Shown: positions 25,457 to 35,505 of the stretch, in pieces | Layout of the letters: every line of letters starts with the position of its first letter | Position numbering within the stretch: the first letter of the stretch is position 1 | DNA from: Rhodoferax ferrireducens T118 | GTDB lineage: Bacteria; Pseudomonadota; Gammaproteobacteria; Burkholderiales; Burkholderiaceae_C | Length of the DNA: 64,000 nucleotides | Direction of reading: 5' to 3' | Assembly (NCBI RefSeq): GCF_000013605.1 | Contig: NC_007908.1 | Coordinates: 4,340,001-4,404,000, forward strand | The notes under the pieces: generated by a model | What the model was told of the DNA's origin: nothing | The model's input: the letters and a program-made list of their open reading frames with translations, nothing else | Database searches by the model: none | Made by a program: the position numbers and the translations under genes

Positions 25457-28400
25457 GGATCGCCCGGCATTCATGTCGGGCGCGGATTGAAACGAGAAAA
25501 CCGGGCGCCTGGGTTTTGACGGCCCCGCGGATCGCCCGGCATTCATGTCGGGCGCGGATTGAAACTCGCTCGAAGGTATTGACACGACGCTGACCACGAG
25601 GATCGCCCGGCATTCATGTCGGGCGCGGATTGAAACTAGCGTAATCGAGCTAGATGCTGGAATACTTAAGGATCGCCCGGCATTCATGTCGGGCGCGGAT
25701 TGAAACAAGTTCATCTACCTTATGTCAGATCGCCCAGATGGGGGATCGCCCGGCATTCATGTCGGGCGCGGATTGAAACCGATCGTTGGCCCCCTGCTGG
25801 CACCAGAGGCGGCGGATCGCCCGGCATTCATGTCGGGCGCGGATTGAAACGGTGCGGTCAAGATCGGGCAGCGTGACCCAGTCGGGGATCGCCCGGCATT
25901 CATGTCGGGCGCGGATTGAAACTCCCCCTTATCAACGCTTCGCGGCGCGACCTGGCGGGATCGCCCGGCATTCATGTCGGGCGCGGATTGAAACAAGTCT
26001 GATCTATCCCGCCTGGCGCGTGCATTCCCGGATCGCCCGGCATTCATGTCGGGCGCGGATTGAAACAATGCGACGGTGTTTGGCGACACCATCTATCTGG
26101 GGATCGCCCGGCATTCATGTCGGGCGCGGATTGAAACAGTCAATATCTTGTCGGTCACCGCCAGTTCGATAGGGATCGCCCGGCATTCATGTCGGGCGCG
26201 GATTGAAACGACTTCGCCGTCAACTCTGGTATCTCGACCGCAAGGATCGCCCGGCATTCATGTCGGGCGCGGATTGAAACACTCCGCGGAATGCTTTGCG
26301 GAGCACGAAGCCTCGGATCGCCCGGCATTCATGTCGGGCGCGGATTGAAACTGGAAACTCGCCCAGCTCGGCGACAAGCCCTTGCGGGATCGCCCGGCAT
26401 TCATGTCGGGCGCGGATTGAAACCTTACTTAAAGAACTCTCGGAGAATTCCATGAATGGGATCGCCCGGCATTCATGTCGGGCGCGGATTGAAACGCCGT
26501 GCTGGTGTGATCCAGACCAGTGAAGAGGCGGGATCGCCCGGCATTCATGTCGGGCGCGGATTGAAACACTTCCAGCGCCAGAGCCAGCCAGCCATACGGG
26601 TGGATCGCCCGGCATTCATGTCGGGCGCGGATTGAAACCCGGTGGTGCGCCCGCGCAAGGTGTATGACCTGAGGATCGCCCGGCATTCATGTCGGGCGCG
26701 GATTGAAACAATCGTCGCGCTGCCCGTTGGCTTACGGTCGGAGCGGATCGCCCGGCATTCATGTCGGGCGCGGATTGAAACAGCACTGCCGGGCGTGTGG
26801 CCCGCGTCGCATAACGGATCGCCCGGCATTCATGTCGGGCGCGGATTGAAACAGATGAAAAAACACTGAAACGATTTTGGTCGAAAGGGATCGCCCGGCA
26901 TTCATGTCGGGCGCGGATTGAAACTGTTTGACTATCCCGAAGCCGACACGCGCATGCTGGGATCGCCCGGCATTCATGTCGGGCGCGGATTGAAACAGCG
27001 TGGTGTAAATCACAGCACGGCAAAACTCTCGGATCGCCCGGCATTCATGTCGGGCGCGGATTGAAACATGCACATGGCGGCGGTGGGTCTTGTCACGCCT
27101 CGGATCGCCCGGCATTCATGTCGGGCGCGGATTGAAACACCTTGGATTGCATGTAGGTCTGCACCTGATGCCCGGATCGCCCGGCATTCATGTCGGGCGC
27201 GGATTGAAACAGCGGCTTTCCTACCGCAGCCAATAACGGCAGCTTGGATCGCCCGGCATTCATGTCGGGCGCGGATTGAAACATCGTCAAGGTGCCTGTG
27301 AGCCTGTTCCTGACAGGGATCGCCCGGCATTCATGTCGGGCGCGGATTGAAACCTTGTAGATGTCCAAGGGTGTCTTGCACGCGGGGGGATCGCCCGGCA
27401 TTCATGTCGGGCGCGGATTGAAACGCACCGACTCGCGGCATTGTGCAAAAGGCACTCGGTGGATCGCCCGGCATTCATGTCGGGCGCGGATTGAAACAAC
27501 TCAGGTGCAGACCGTCAAACAACTGGTGCAGGATCGCCCGGCATTCATGTCGGGCGCGGATTGAAACTACCAGGTTCCCGGCATGGATGCGCTATTGAGT
27601 TGGATCGCCCGGCATTCATGTCGGGCGCGGATTGAAACAAGCCACCAGTTGCGGCTGCTGACCGGCGTCAGGGATCGCCCGGCATTCATGTCGGGCGCGG
27701 ATTGAAACGTGCAGATCGCCGCGCCGGTGGATTTTGCGATCGGATCGCCCGGCATTCATGTCGGGCGCGGATTGAAACTCCCCCTTATCAACGCTTCGCG
27801 GCGCGACCTGGCGGGATCGCCCGGCATTCATGTCGGGCGCGGATTGAAACTAGTCTCAACTGGTAATTGCGCCCCGTCATGGCTCGGATCGCCCGGCATT
27901 CATGTCGGGCGCGGATTGAAACACAAAGGCGGCTACGCCCGTGTTGACGATTTGCAGGATCGCCCGGCATTCATGTCGGGCGCGGATTGAAACCCCTTAG
28001 ATAAACTGTGATCGGTAGGCGTGCATTGCGGATCGCCCGGCATTCATGTCGGGCGCGGATTGAAACCTTTTGCGCAAGGGTCTGGACCATGGCAATGGTG
28101 GGATCGCCCGGCATTCATGTCGGGCGCGGATTGAAACAAGTCGGCGGATGAGGCTGGCATGGACCTGGACGCGGATCGCCCGGCATTCATGTCGGGCGCG
28201 GATTGAAACAAAGCACGCTAGCCAACTCGGTGCATGTTGATCGGGATCGCCCGGCATTCATGTCGGGCGCGGATTGAAACGCTCTTTTTCTTGATGGTGT
28301 TTCCCATGACTGAATCGGATCGCCCGGCATTCATGTCGGGCGCGGATTGAAACACCCATCCCGCCCCACCACCAAGCGGTGAGCGGGCGGATCGCCCGGC

Positions 28401-31084
28401 ATTCATGTCGGGCGCGGATTGAAACTTTTTTCGCCTTGCGTACAAGTCCCCGGCGGGCGGGGATCGCCCGGCATTCATGTCGGGCGCGGATTGAAACATC
28501 GTAACCCACCGTTCCTGCGCCAGGTGCCGCCAGGATCGCCCGGCATTCATGTCGGGCGCGGATTGAAACACATGCACCCTCTTTTCGTCCATGCGCTCCA
28601 GGAGGATCGCCCGGCATTCATGTCGGGCGCGGATTGAAACGGCAACAGTGGCTTGCAGCAGATCCAGGGTGAACGGATCGCCCGGCATTCATGTCGGGCG
28701 CGGATTGAAACAAGGCGGCTTTGCAGCAGGCCGAGGATCAGGCGACGGATCGCCCGGCATTCATGTCGGGCGCGGATTGAAACACAGTTGCGGGGTGTCC
28801 TGCCACTGCGCCTTGATCGGATCGCCCGGCATTCATGTCGGGCGCGGATTGAAACAACGTTGACATTGCCGAGCAACTCAAGACGCAGAGGATCGCCCGG
28901 CATTCATGTCGGGCGCGGATTGAAACGATACAGCCAGCCGCAACGGAGAGCCATTTGAAGGGATCGCCCGGCATTCATGTCGGGCGCGGATTGAAACTTG
29001 GATGGCGTCACCCGCGCGCCAAAGATGAAATGGATCGCCCGGCATTCATGTCGGGCGCGGATTGAAACGCACAAGACCCGCTGATCAAGATTGCGCACCT
29101 GAGGATCGCCCGGCATTCATGTCGGGCGCGGATTGAAACCATATAGACGGTGTAGGTGTCGGCGGCGGCGCCGGGGATCGCCCGGCATTCATGTCGGGCG
29201 CGGATTGAAACACCATGGGTTTGTCGGGCGGCATCAGCTATGACCAGGATCGCCCGGCATTCATGTCGGGCGCGGATTGAAACGCGCAATGGAAGATGCG
29301 ATCCAGCCTGGGTGCCGGGATCGCCCGGCATTCATGTCGGGCGCGGATTGAAACAACATCAGGGCGGCTTGTCTCTACGCCGGGAGAGAGGATCGCCCGG
29401 CATTCATGTCGGGCGCGGATTGAAACAATGTGTCTTTCACCATCAAGGCCGACCTGCAGGAGGATCGCCCGGCATTCATGTCGGGCGCGGATTGAAACTC
29501 CGATGCCATCGGAATGAACGGAAATCCCTCGGGGGATCGCCCGGCATTCATGTCGGGCGCGGATTGAAACCCGTGTGCTGTGCCACGCTGGACACTGATA
29601 CCGCGGATCGCCCGGCATTCATGTCGGGCGCGGATTGAAACTTTTCCAACTTGGTGTGCGGCCGCGCCATGTTGCGGATCGCCCGGCATTCATGTCGGGC
29701 GCGGATTGAAACAGTCGTTTCCATATTGGTCCTTAGAAGTCGATGGGGATCGCCCGGCATTCATGTCGGGCGCGGATTGAAACGCTGACCCGGTGGACGC
29801 TGGCAAGATGGACGAGGTGGGATCGCCCGGCATTCATGTCGGGCGCGGATTGAAACGCTGACCCGGTGGACGCTGGCAAGATGGACGAGGTGGGATCGCC
29901 CGGCATTCATGTCGGGCGCGGATTGAAACGTGCGCATCACGGGATTGGCACGCGGCAACCATGGGGATCGCCCGGCATTCATGTCGGGCGCGGATTGAAA
30001 CCAGCTTGTGATTTGCCCGGTGCCAGCAGGCGCATAGGATCGCCCGGCATTCATGTCGGGCGCGGATTGAAACAGCAGCGATCAGGTTGATATAAGCCTG
30101 GTCGTAGCTGGATCGCCCGGCATTCATGTCGGGCGCGGATTGAAACTTCGGTCAGAATCACCAAGCCGGCAGCCTTGGCAATGGATCGCCCGGCATTCAT
30201 GTCGGGCGCGGATTGAAACACCAACCGCGGCGCCTGGGCGGCCATAACGCTGTGGATCGCCCGGCATTCATGTCGGGCGCGGATTGAAACTTCACCAGGC
30301 CATCCCCCGTGGGTAGTGTCTTGGGGGATCGCCCGGCATTCATGTCGGGCGCGGATTGAAACAAAAATAACAAAGGATAGCTATGTCGGATGGTCTTGGA
30401 TCGCCCGGCATTCATGTCGGGCGCGGATTGAAACATTTCACCCCTGCCTGAGTGAGAGGAAAGCACATGGGATCGCCCGGCATTCATGTCGGGCGCGGAT
30501 TGAAACAAGCTGGGGGTGGGCAACGATGCAACCCCTGATTTGGATCGCCCGGCATTCATGTCGGGCGCGGATTGAAACGAACCCTAAGCTCGCCGAACAG
30601 ATCCTGGCGGGCGGGATCGCCCGGCATTCATGTCGGGCGCGGATTGAAACAGAACCTGGTACACCGTGGCGGGGCCGTTGCTGGGGATCGCCCGGCATTC
30701 ATGTCGGGCGCGGATTGAAACAAACGCTCGGCCAGCGCTATCTTGCGCATGCACTTGGATCGCCCGGCATTCATGTCGGGCGCGGATTGAAACCTTTGCC
30801 TGTAATAGCCTTCTTTAGCGCGGTAGGAGGGATCGCCCGGCATTCATGTCGGGCGCGGATTGAAACCTTGACCCATAGCTGGTCGCCGGGCTGGCCGTAG
30901 GGGGATCGCCCGGCATTCATGTCGGGCGCGGATTGAAACACCGGCAATGGCCAGCTGATTCCGGCGCTGGACGCCGGATCGCCCGGCGTTCATGTCGGGC
31001 GCGGATTGAAACGTCACTGTCCCCTTGGTGAGGCAGTTTCGCCGTGGGGATCGCCCGGCATTCATGTCGGGCGCGGATTGAAAC
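25457..31084 (+). CRISPR. type I-C CRISPR array, 79 full repeats and 78 spacers between them
   Basis: The 37-bp repeat begins GGATCGCCCG, ends GCGGATTGAAAC, and contains a hairpin CGCCCGGCA-TTCA-TGTCGGGCG. The ATTGAAAC end is the usual 5' handle of type I crRNAs. By hand count there are 79 repeat starts from 25457 to 31048 at 70-73-bp periods, giving 33-36-bp spacers. All repeats read identical except the one at 30976 (GGCGTT instead of GGCATT), near the leader-distal end, as expected of old repeats. Spacer 7 (25923-25957) is identical to spacer 33 (27779-27813). Spacer 61 (29784-29819) is identical to spacer 62 (29857-29892). Transcription is expected left to right from the leader. Confidence 0.97.
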
Positions 31085-31172
31085 GTGAAAATCATGACCC
31101 GGCGCTCGATGATGGCGCGGATTGAAACGTGAAAATCATGACCCGGCGCTCGATGATGGCGCGGATTGAAAC
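31085..31172 (+). repeat. two identical 44-bp truncated repeat-spacer units ending the array
   Basis: After the last full repeat, a 29-bp spacer-like segment (starting GTGAAAATCATGACC) is followed by only the last 15 bases of the repeat (GGCGCGGATTGAAAC). The whole 44-bp unit is then repeated exactly (31085-31128 and 31129-31172). The 5' 22 bases of the repeat, including the first hairpin arm, are missing in both copies. Confidence 0.9.
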
Positions 31173-31273
31173 ACGCCGTTGTCTTGAGTTATATCCCTGC
31201 AGGTTCAGGTCAAGACTATGTCTTGCTATGCTTGCGCCCTTTGCAGTCATTCCCAAAGCCCAAAGGAACCCTG

Positions 31274-31672
31274 ATGAAACCAACTTTAGGCAAGTCCCTG
31301 CTGGCGAGCGCCTTGCTGGCGCTGGCCGCTGCCGCCAGCGCAGGTCTGCCGGCCGTCAATGTCAAACAAGCCGCCGCGCTGCAAAGCAGCGGTGCACTGC
31401 TGCTCGACGTGCGCGAAGCCGATGAATACGCGCAGGGTCATGCGCCCGGCAGCACGCTGATCCCGCTGGGCCAGCTGGCGCAACGGCTGAAAGAAATCGC
31501 GCCCTTCAAGAACCAGCGGGTGGTGCTGATTTGCCGCTCCGGCCGGCGCTCGGCGCAGGCCACCGCGCTGCTTGAGACGGCAGGCTTCAGCGCTGCCTCC
31601 AACATTGAGGGCGGCATGCTGGCCTGGCAACAAGCCGGTTTGCCGGTGCTCACGGGTGCCGCTTCGCGCTAA
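31274..31672 (+). CDS. periplasmic rhodanese-like sulfurtransferase
   Basis: A 132-residue single-domain rhodanese with an N-terminal signal peptide (LLASALLALAAAASAGLPA). The domain shows LLLDVREADEYAQGHAPGSTLIPL and the active-site loop ICRSGRRS, whose cysteine would carry persulfide. Family members transfer sulfur or act in periplasmic sulfide/thiol handling. AAAGGAA precedes the ATG at 31274. It lies just beyond the CRISPR array and has host-like composition, so it probably marks the edge of the CRISPR insert. Confidence 0.88.
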   Translation: MKPTLGKSLLASALLALAAAASAGLPAVNVKQAAALQSSGALLLDVREADEYAQGHAPGSTLIPLGQLAQRLKEIAPFKNQRVVLICRSGRRSAQATALLETAGFSAASNIEGGMLAWQQAGLPVLTGAASR

Positions 31673-31713
31673 GCCGCTGCGGACCCGCAGCTAGCCGCGG
31701 GCGCCCTTGCGCC

Positions 31714-32418
31714 CTAATGACCCAACTGCTGCAACCACTGTGCCAACTCCTGCGCCGCCGCGTCGGTGGCAAGCCGCAGGGCCTGCACACCGCCGACAGC
31801 ATCGGCGCTGGGGGCCGGACGCTGTACCACGATGATGCGCTGCGCCAGCAAGCCTGCCCCGCTGGGGCTGGCCTGCGTGAGCGTGGCGCGCAGGCGCAGC
31901 AGGCCCACGCTTGAGCCGGGCGCCTCAAACAGTTGGCTGAATTCTTCCAACTCCAGGCGCAGGGTGATCGGGGTCACGCCGGCCAACGCGCCCGGCGTTG
32001 ACAGCCTGGCCGCGCTGACGACGGCGCCCGGCTCCAGCAGCGCGCGGTCTTGCCCCAGCTGCTCACGCAGACGCTGGCGCACCAACTGGGCCGGCGGCAT
32101 GCTCCAGCGCGCCTGCGCGTAGGGCCGCAGTTGCTGCGCGTTGGTATAAGCCAGCCGGTACAGCACGGCGCTGCCGTCGAGCGCGCTGCTGGCCTGCACC
32201 TCGTCCAGGACCAGCGGCGCCAGGGCGGACGCTGCGACCTGACCCGCCTGGGGCGCTGGCGCGCTGCTCAGACGGCCGGGCCCAAAGTCATACACCGCCG
32301 GGCGCGCCGTGGGGCGCGTCAGTGCACAGCCGGTGAGCGCCAAAAAAACCACAAGAAATAGGGCTCTAGCCTCCGTGGAATAAGCGCGAGAAGCTATTGA
32401 ATGTGTAGCGTTTTTCAT
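31714..32418 (-). CDS. ABC-type transport auxiliary lipoprotein (PqiC/YmbA-like)
   Basis: A 234-residue lipoprotein with lipobox LTGC near residue 31 (FLALTGCALT). The body (YDFGPG, LVLDEVQASSALDGSAVLYRL, WSMPPAQLVRQRLREQL) matches the ABC-transport auxiliary lipoproteins that partner MCE/Pqi/Mla systems at the outer membrane. It overlaps the MCE gene by 4 bases and is the last gene of the transporter operon. Its first 20 or so codons (MKNATHSIASRAYSTEARAL) are encoded by an interspersed repeat, so the signal-peptide n-region has been rebuilt from repeat DNA. Confidence 0.85.
   Translation of the reverse strand: MKNATHSIASRAYSTEARALFLVVFLALTGCALTRPTARPAVYDFGPGRLSSAPAPQAGQVAASALAPLVLDEVQASSALDGSAVLYRLAYTNAQQLRPYAQARWSMPPAQLVRQRLREQLGQDRALLEPGAVVSAARLSTPGALAGVTPITLRLELEEFSQLFEAPGSSVGLLRLRATLTQASPSGAGLLAQRIIVVQRPAPSADAVGGVQALRLATDAAAQELAQWLQQLGH
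32356..32410 (+). repeat. short interspersed repeat copy C
   Basis: Contains AAATAGGGCTCTAGCCTCCGT followed by a divergent middle and AGAAGCTATTGAATGTGTAG. It aligns with copies at 37382 and 53089 in the same orientation. It overlaps the 5' end of the lipoprotein gene. Confidence 0.7.
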
Positions 32419-33380
32419 GGTTGACCTGGGGTTGCAGCAAAGCCGGGTTCGCCCGGGCCGGGCGCCACCGGCCCATTGCCCAAGAGCAGGGACTGCGGGT
32501 TGTCGCTGACGTTGGCGGCCGCCCGCCCGACCTGGCGCGTCATGCGGGCGGTGTCGCCCAGCGCATGATTGAGGTGCGGCAGCGTCAAGGTATTGAGGGT
32601 TTGGGCGCTGGCAGCCAGCGTGCCGGCCCCCTGGCTGAGCTGGTCGAGCGTGCCGCCGGGCCGGTTCATGCGCTCGGTGACGGTTCTGAAGGCGCGGGCC
32701 GAGGCGCGGGCCTCGTCGGCGCTGTCGCCGACCCGAACCGACGTGGCCTGCATGATTTTGAGCGTGGCGGTGGTGTCTTTCACCAGGGGGTCCAGCAATT
32801 GCCCGGTGCGGTCTGAAAACTGCTGCAGGCCGCGCGCCGCCTGACCGATGTTGTCGATCGCGCCGATCACGGTCTTTTGGTTGTCGTCGCCCAGCAGCTT
32901 GTTGACGCGCTGCGTGGTTTCGTCCAGTTGCCCCAGGATGCGCAGGCCGCGCTCGGACAGTTCGGCCAACAGGCCGGGGCGCATCGGAATGCGCGCCGGC
33001 GGCTGCACGTCGGCGCGCAGCGCGACTTTGGAGCTGCCGCTGTCGTCGAGCTGGATGAAAGCCAGCCCGGTGACGCCCTGAAAACCCAGGGTGGCAAAGG
33101 TGGACTGGGTGATCGGCGCCTTGTCATCCACGGCGATGCGGATCAGCACGTTGCCGGGCTGGAGCGGATCAAAGCCAATGGCGCTGACCTTGCCCACGTT
33201 CACGCCTTTGAAGCGCACCGTGGCTTGCGGCTGCAAGCCGGTCACAGCCTGTGCGCTGGAGAGTTCATAGATCCGCTGCGACTGCGTGTCACGGGTCAGC
33301 CAGAGCGCCAGGGCGACCAGCAAGGCCAGCAGCACCAGCACAAAGGCGCCAGCGGCCAGGGCATGTGATTTGTTTTCCAT
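32415..33380 (-). CDS. MCE-family (MlaD-like) lipid-transport substrate-binding protein
   Basis: A 321-residue protein with one N-terminal transmembrane helix (AAGAFVLVLLALLVALALWL), then an MCE domain (about 40-120: VTGLQPQATVRFKGVNVGKVSAIGFD), then a long helical region. MCE proteins form hexameric channels carrying phospholipids between membranes. The C-terminal Pro/Gly tail is probably disordered. It sits 11 bases after the ATPase gene and overlaps the lipoprotein gene. Confidence 0.9.
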   Translation of the reverse strand: MENKSHALAAGAFVLVLLALLVALALWLTRDTQSQRIYELSSAQAVTGLQPQATVRFKGVNVGKVSAIGFDPLQPGNVLIRIAVDDKAPITQSTFATLGFQGVTGLAFIQLDDSGSSKVALRADVQPPARIPMRPGLLAELSERGLRILGQLDETTQRVNKLLGDDNQKTVIGAIDNIGQAARGLQQFSDRTGQLLDPLVKDTTATLKIMQATSVRVGDSADEARASARAFRTVTERMNRPGGTLDQLSQGAGTLAASAQTLNTLTLPHLNHALGDTARMTRQVGRAAANVSDNPQSLLLGNGPVAPGPGEPGFAATPGQP

Positions 33381-33391
33381 AAGTCGGTGTT

Positions 33392-34207
33392 TTACTCGGT
33401 AACCGGGGCTTGACGCAACACGGCCGCAGCCCGCTGGCCGCGCGCGCCCAGAAAGAAGTCGTGAATAAACGGATGATCATGCGCCATCACCTCCGTCGGC
33501 GTGCCGCAGGCAATGATGCGTTTTTCAGCCACCACGGCAATGCGGGTGCTGAGCTCGAACAGGGTGTCCAGGTCGTGCGTCACCATCACCACCGTCAGCC
33601 CGAGCTCACGGTGCAGCGAGCGCAGCAGCGCGACAAAGCCGTCGGCACTGTCGGGGTCCAGACCGGAGGTGGGCTCGTCGAGCAGCAACAGCGGCGGGTC
33701 CATCACCAGCGCGCGCGCCAGCGCCACCCGCTTGACCATGCCGCCCGACAGGTCCGCTGGCATCTTGTGCGCCTGCGCCGGCTCCAGACCAACCATCTGC
33801 AGCTTGACCATCGCGACGTCGCGAATCAGCGCCGCCGGGAAGGTGCCGAGTTCGCGCAGCGCGAAACCGATGTTCTCCAGCACCGTGAAGGCCGAAAACA
33901 AGGCGCCATGCTGGAACAACATGCCGACGCGGCTGGCCGCGCCCTCGGAGCCGAGTTGCGCCGCCGGTTGATCCAGCACCGTGACGCTGCCACGGGCGGG
34001 CCGCTCCAGCCCCAGTATCTGGCGCAGCAGCACGGTCTTGCCGCTGCCGGAGCCGCCGACAATGCTCATGAACTCACCGGCGACGATGCGCAGGTTCAGG
34101 TCCTGGTGCACCACGGCGTCGCGACCGGCGGTATGGAACACCGACCAAAGTTGGTCGATCTCGACCACGGCCGGGGCGGCTGCGGCAACTGGCCCGCTGG
34201 CGCTCAT
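33392..34207 (-). CDS. ABC transporter ATPase (MlaF-like) for MCE transport
   Basis: A 271-residue nucleotide-binding subunit. Walker A GGSGSGKT near residue 51, signature LSGGMVKRVALARAL near 153, Walker B LLLLDEPTSGLDP near 173, and the H-loop MVTHD near 208. The LSGGM variant of the signature is typical of Mla/Ttg2-type ATPases. It overlaps the permease gene by 4 bases, so the two are translationally coupled. Confidence 0.92.
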   Translation of the reverse strand: MSASGPVAAAAPAVVEIDQLWSVFHTAGRDAVVHQDLNLRIVAGEFMSIVGGSGSGKTVLLRQILGLERPARGSVTVLDQPAAQLGSEGAASRVGMLFQHGALFSAFTVLENIGFALRELGTFPAALIRDVAMVKLQMVGLEPAQAHKMPADLSGGMVKRVALARALVMDPPLLLLDEPTSGLDPDSADGFVALLRSLHRELGLTVVMVTHDLDTLFELSTRIAVVAEKRIIACGTPTEVMAHDHPFIHDFFLGARGQRAAAVLRQAPVTE

Positions 34208-35334
34208 ATGCCGATGTCCTTGAACACCAGCGCAAACACCGCGTCGACCAGAATCACCATGGCAATCGAGGTCACCACCGAGGCGGTGGTGCCCTGGCCC
34301 AGGCTCTCGGTGTTGGGCTTGACGCGCAAGCCGTAGTGGCAGCCGATCAGGGCGATGAGCAGGCCAAACACGACCGATTTACCCATCGCCAGTGTCAGGT
34401 TGGAGACTTCGACCGCGCGCGGCAAGGCGGCAAAAAAATACGCAGGCGTCACGCCCATGGTCAGGTCGGCGGCCAGCATGCCGCCGAGCAGGGCCGCCAG
34501 CGAGGTCCAGACCGTGAGCAGCGGCATCGCCAGCGCCATGGCGATGGCGCGCGGCAACACCAGCCGGTAGCCTTTGGCAATGCCCATCACGCGCATGGCA
34601 TCCAACTCTTCGGTGACCCGCATCACGCCAATTTGCGCCGTGATGGTCGAGCCCGAGCGCCCGGCAATCAAAATGGCCGCCAGCACCGGCCCGAGCTCGC
34701 GGATCACCGACAAGCCCAAAATATTGACAATGAAGCTGTCGGCGCCAAACTGGCGCAGCTGCAGCGACATCAAATACGCCAGCACCACACCAATCAAAAA
34801 ACCCAGCAGCGCGGTAATGGGCAGCGCGGTGGCGCCGATGCTGAACAGGTGGCCCGACACATCGCGCCAGGGCCCCTTGGCGGGCGCACGCAGCAGTCGC
34901 AGGGTGTCAAGCAGCAGCTGGCCCAGCAGCCGGGTTGCATCCCTGAGATGGTCAATCAGCAGCCAGACCAGGGCGCCGAGCGCCAGAAACAGTTGCCAGG
35001 CGCTGGTGCGCCGCGCCACCGGCGGCGGCAACGCGTACTGTTCGACGCGGCTCAACATGGCGCGCTGCGCGGGCTCGATCAAAAGTTGACGGGGCCATTG
35101 GCGGCCCCAGGCGTTCCACAACACCTGGGCACCGGTGTGATCCAGCCGCTGCAGGTCGCGCAGATCCCAGCTGACCTCAAGCGCCGCGCCCGCCGCACCC
35201 AAGGCCAGGCCGGACTGCAAGCTGGCCCAGTTGGCCGGTTCGGCCAGGCGCGCGGCCGACCAATCCCCCGACAGCCGCCAGCCAGTGCCAGCGGGCGCGC
35301 CGATGCGCTCGATACGGGGGGCCTCTGGCGTCAT
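34204..35334 (-). CDS. STAS-MlaE permease fusion for MCE transport
   Basis: A 376-residue inner-membrane permease. Residues about 1-105 form a STAS-like domain (LEVSWDLRDLQRLDHTGAQVLWNAW), and the remainder is the MlaE/YrbE permease with GLSVIRELGPVLAAILIAGRSGS, the conserved ELG..LAA..AGR block, and about five membrane helices. STAS domains in other Mla systems are separate (MlaB); here it is fused. It is the first gene of the minus-strand operon permease-ATPase-MCE-lipoprotein. Confidence 0.9.
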   Translation of the reverse strand: MTPEAPRIERIGAPAGTGWRLSGDWSAARLAEPANWASLQSGLALGAAGAALEVSWDLRDLQRLDHTGAQVLWNAWGRQWPRQLLIEPAQRAMLSRVEQYALPPPVARRTSAWQLFLALGALVWLLIDHLRDATRLLGQLLLDTLRLLRAPAKGPWRDVSGHLFSIGATALPITALLGFLIGVVLAYLMSLQLRQFGADSFIVNILGLSVIRELGPVLAAILIAGRSGSTITAQIGVMRVTEELDAMRVMGIAKGYRLVLPRAIAMALAMPLLTVWTSLAALLGGMLAADLTMGVTPAYFFAALPRAVEVSNLTLAMGKSVVFGLLIALIGCHYGLRVKPNTESLGQGTTASVVTSIAMVILVDAVFALVFKDIGI

Positions 35335-35505
35335 GGCGACTCAGAAAGACAGTGATAAACGGGAGCCATGCAGGGATCGTAACGCCAAGCGCTGACGCTG
35401 CGCGACGGGATGGGCGCCGCGCTTGCTGCAAAATAGCCTCATGCCCACCGCGCCAGCCCGCGCGCCGGGGCCAGATCGCGCTTTTTACCTTAACCTGGGG
35501 CCCGC

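Noticed and set aside
25390..30900. Many open frames of 60-190 codons across the CRISPR array with recurring peptides such as IARHSCRARIET or QSAPDMNAGRS
   Set aside because: They are translations of the 37-bp repeat and spacers in frames that happen to lack stops; there are no ribosome binding sites or domains.
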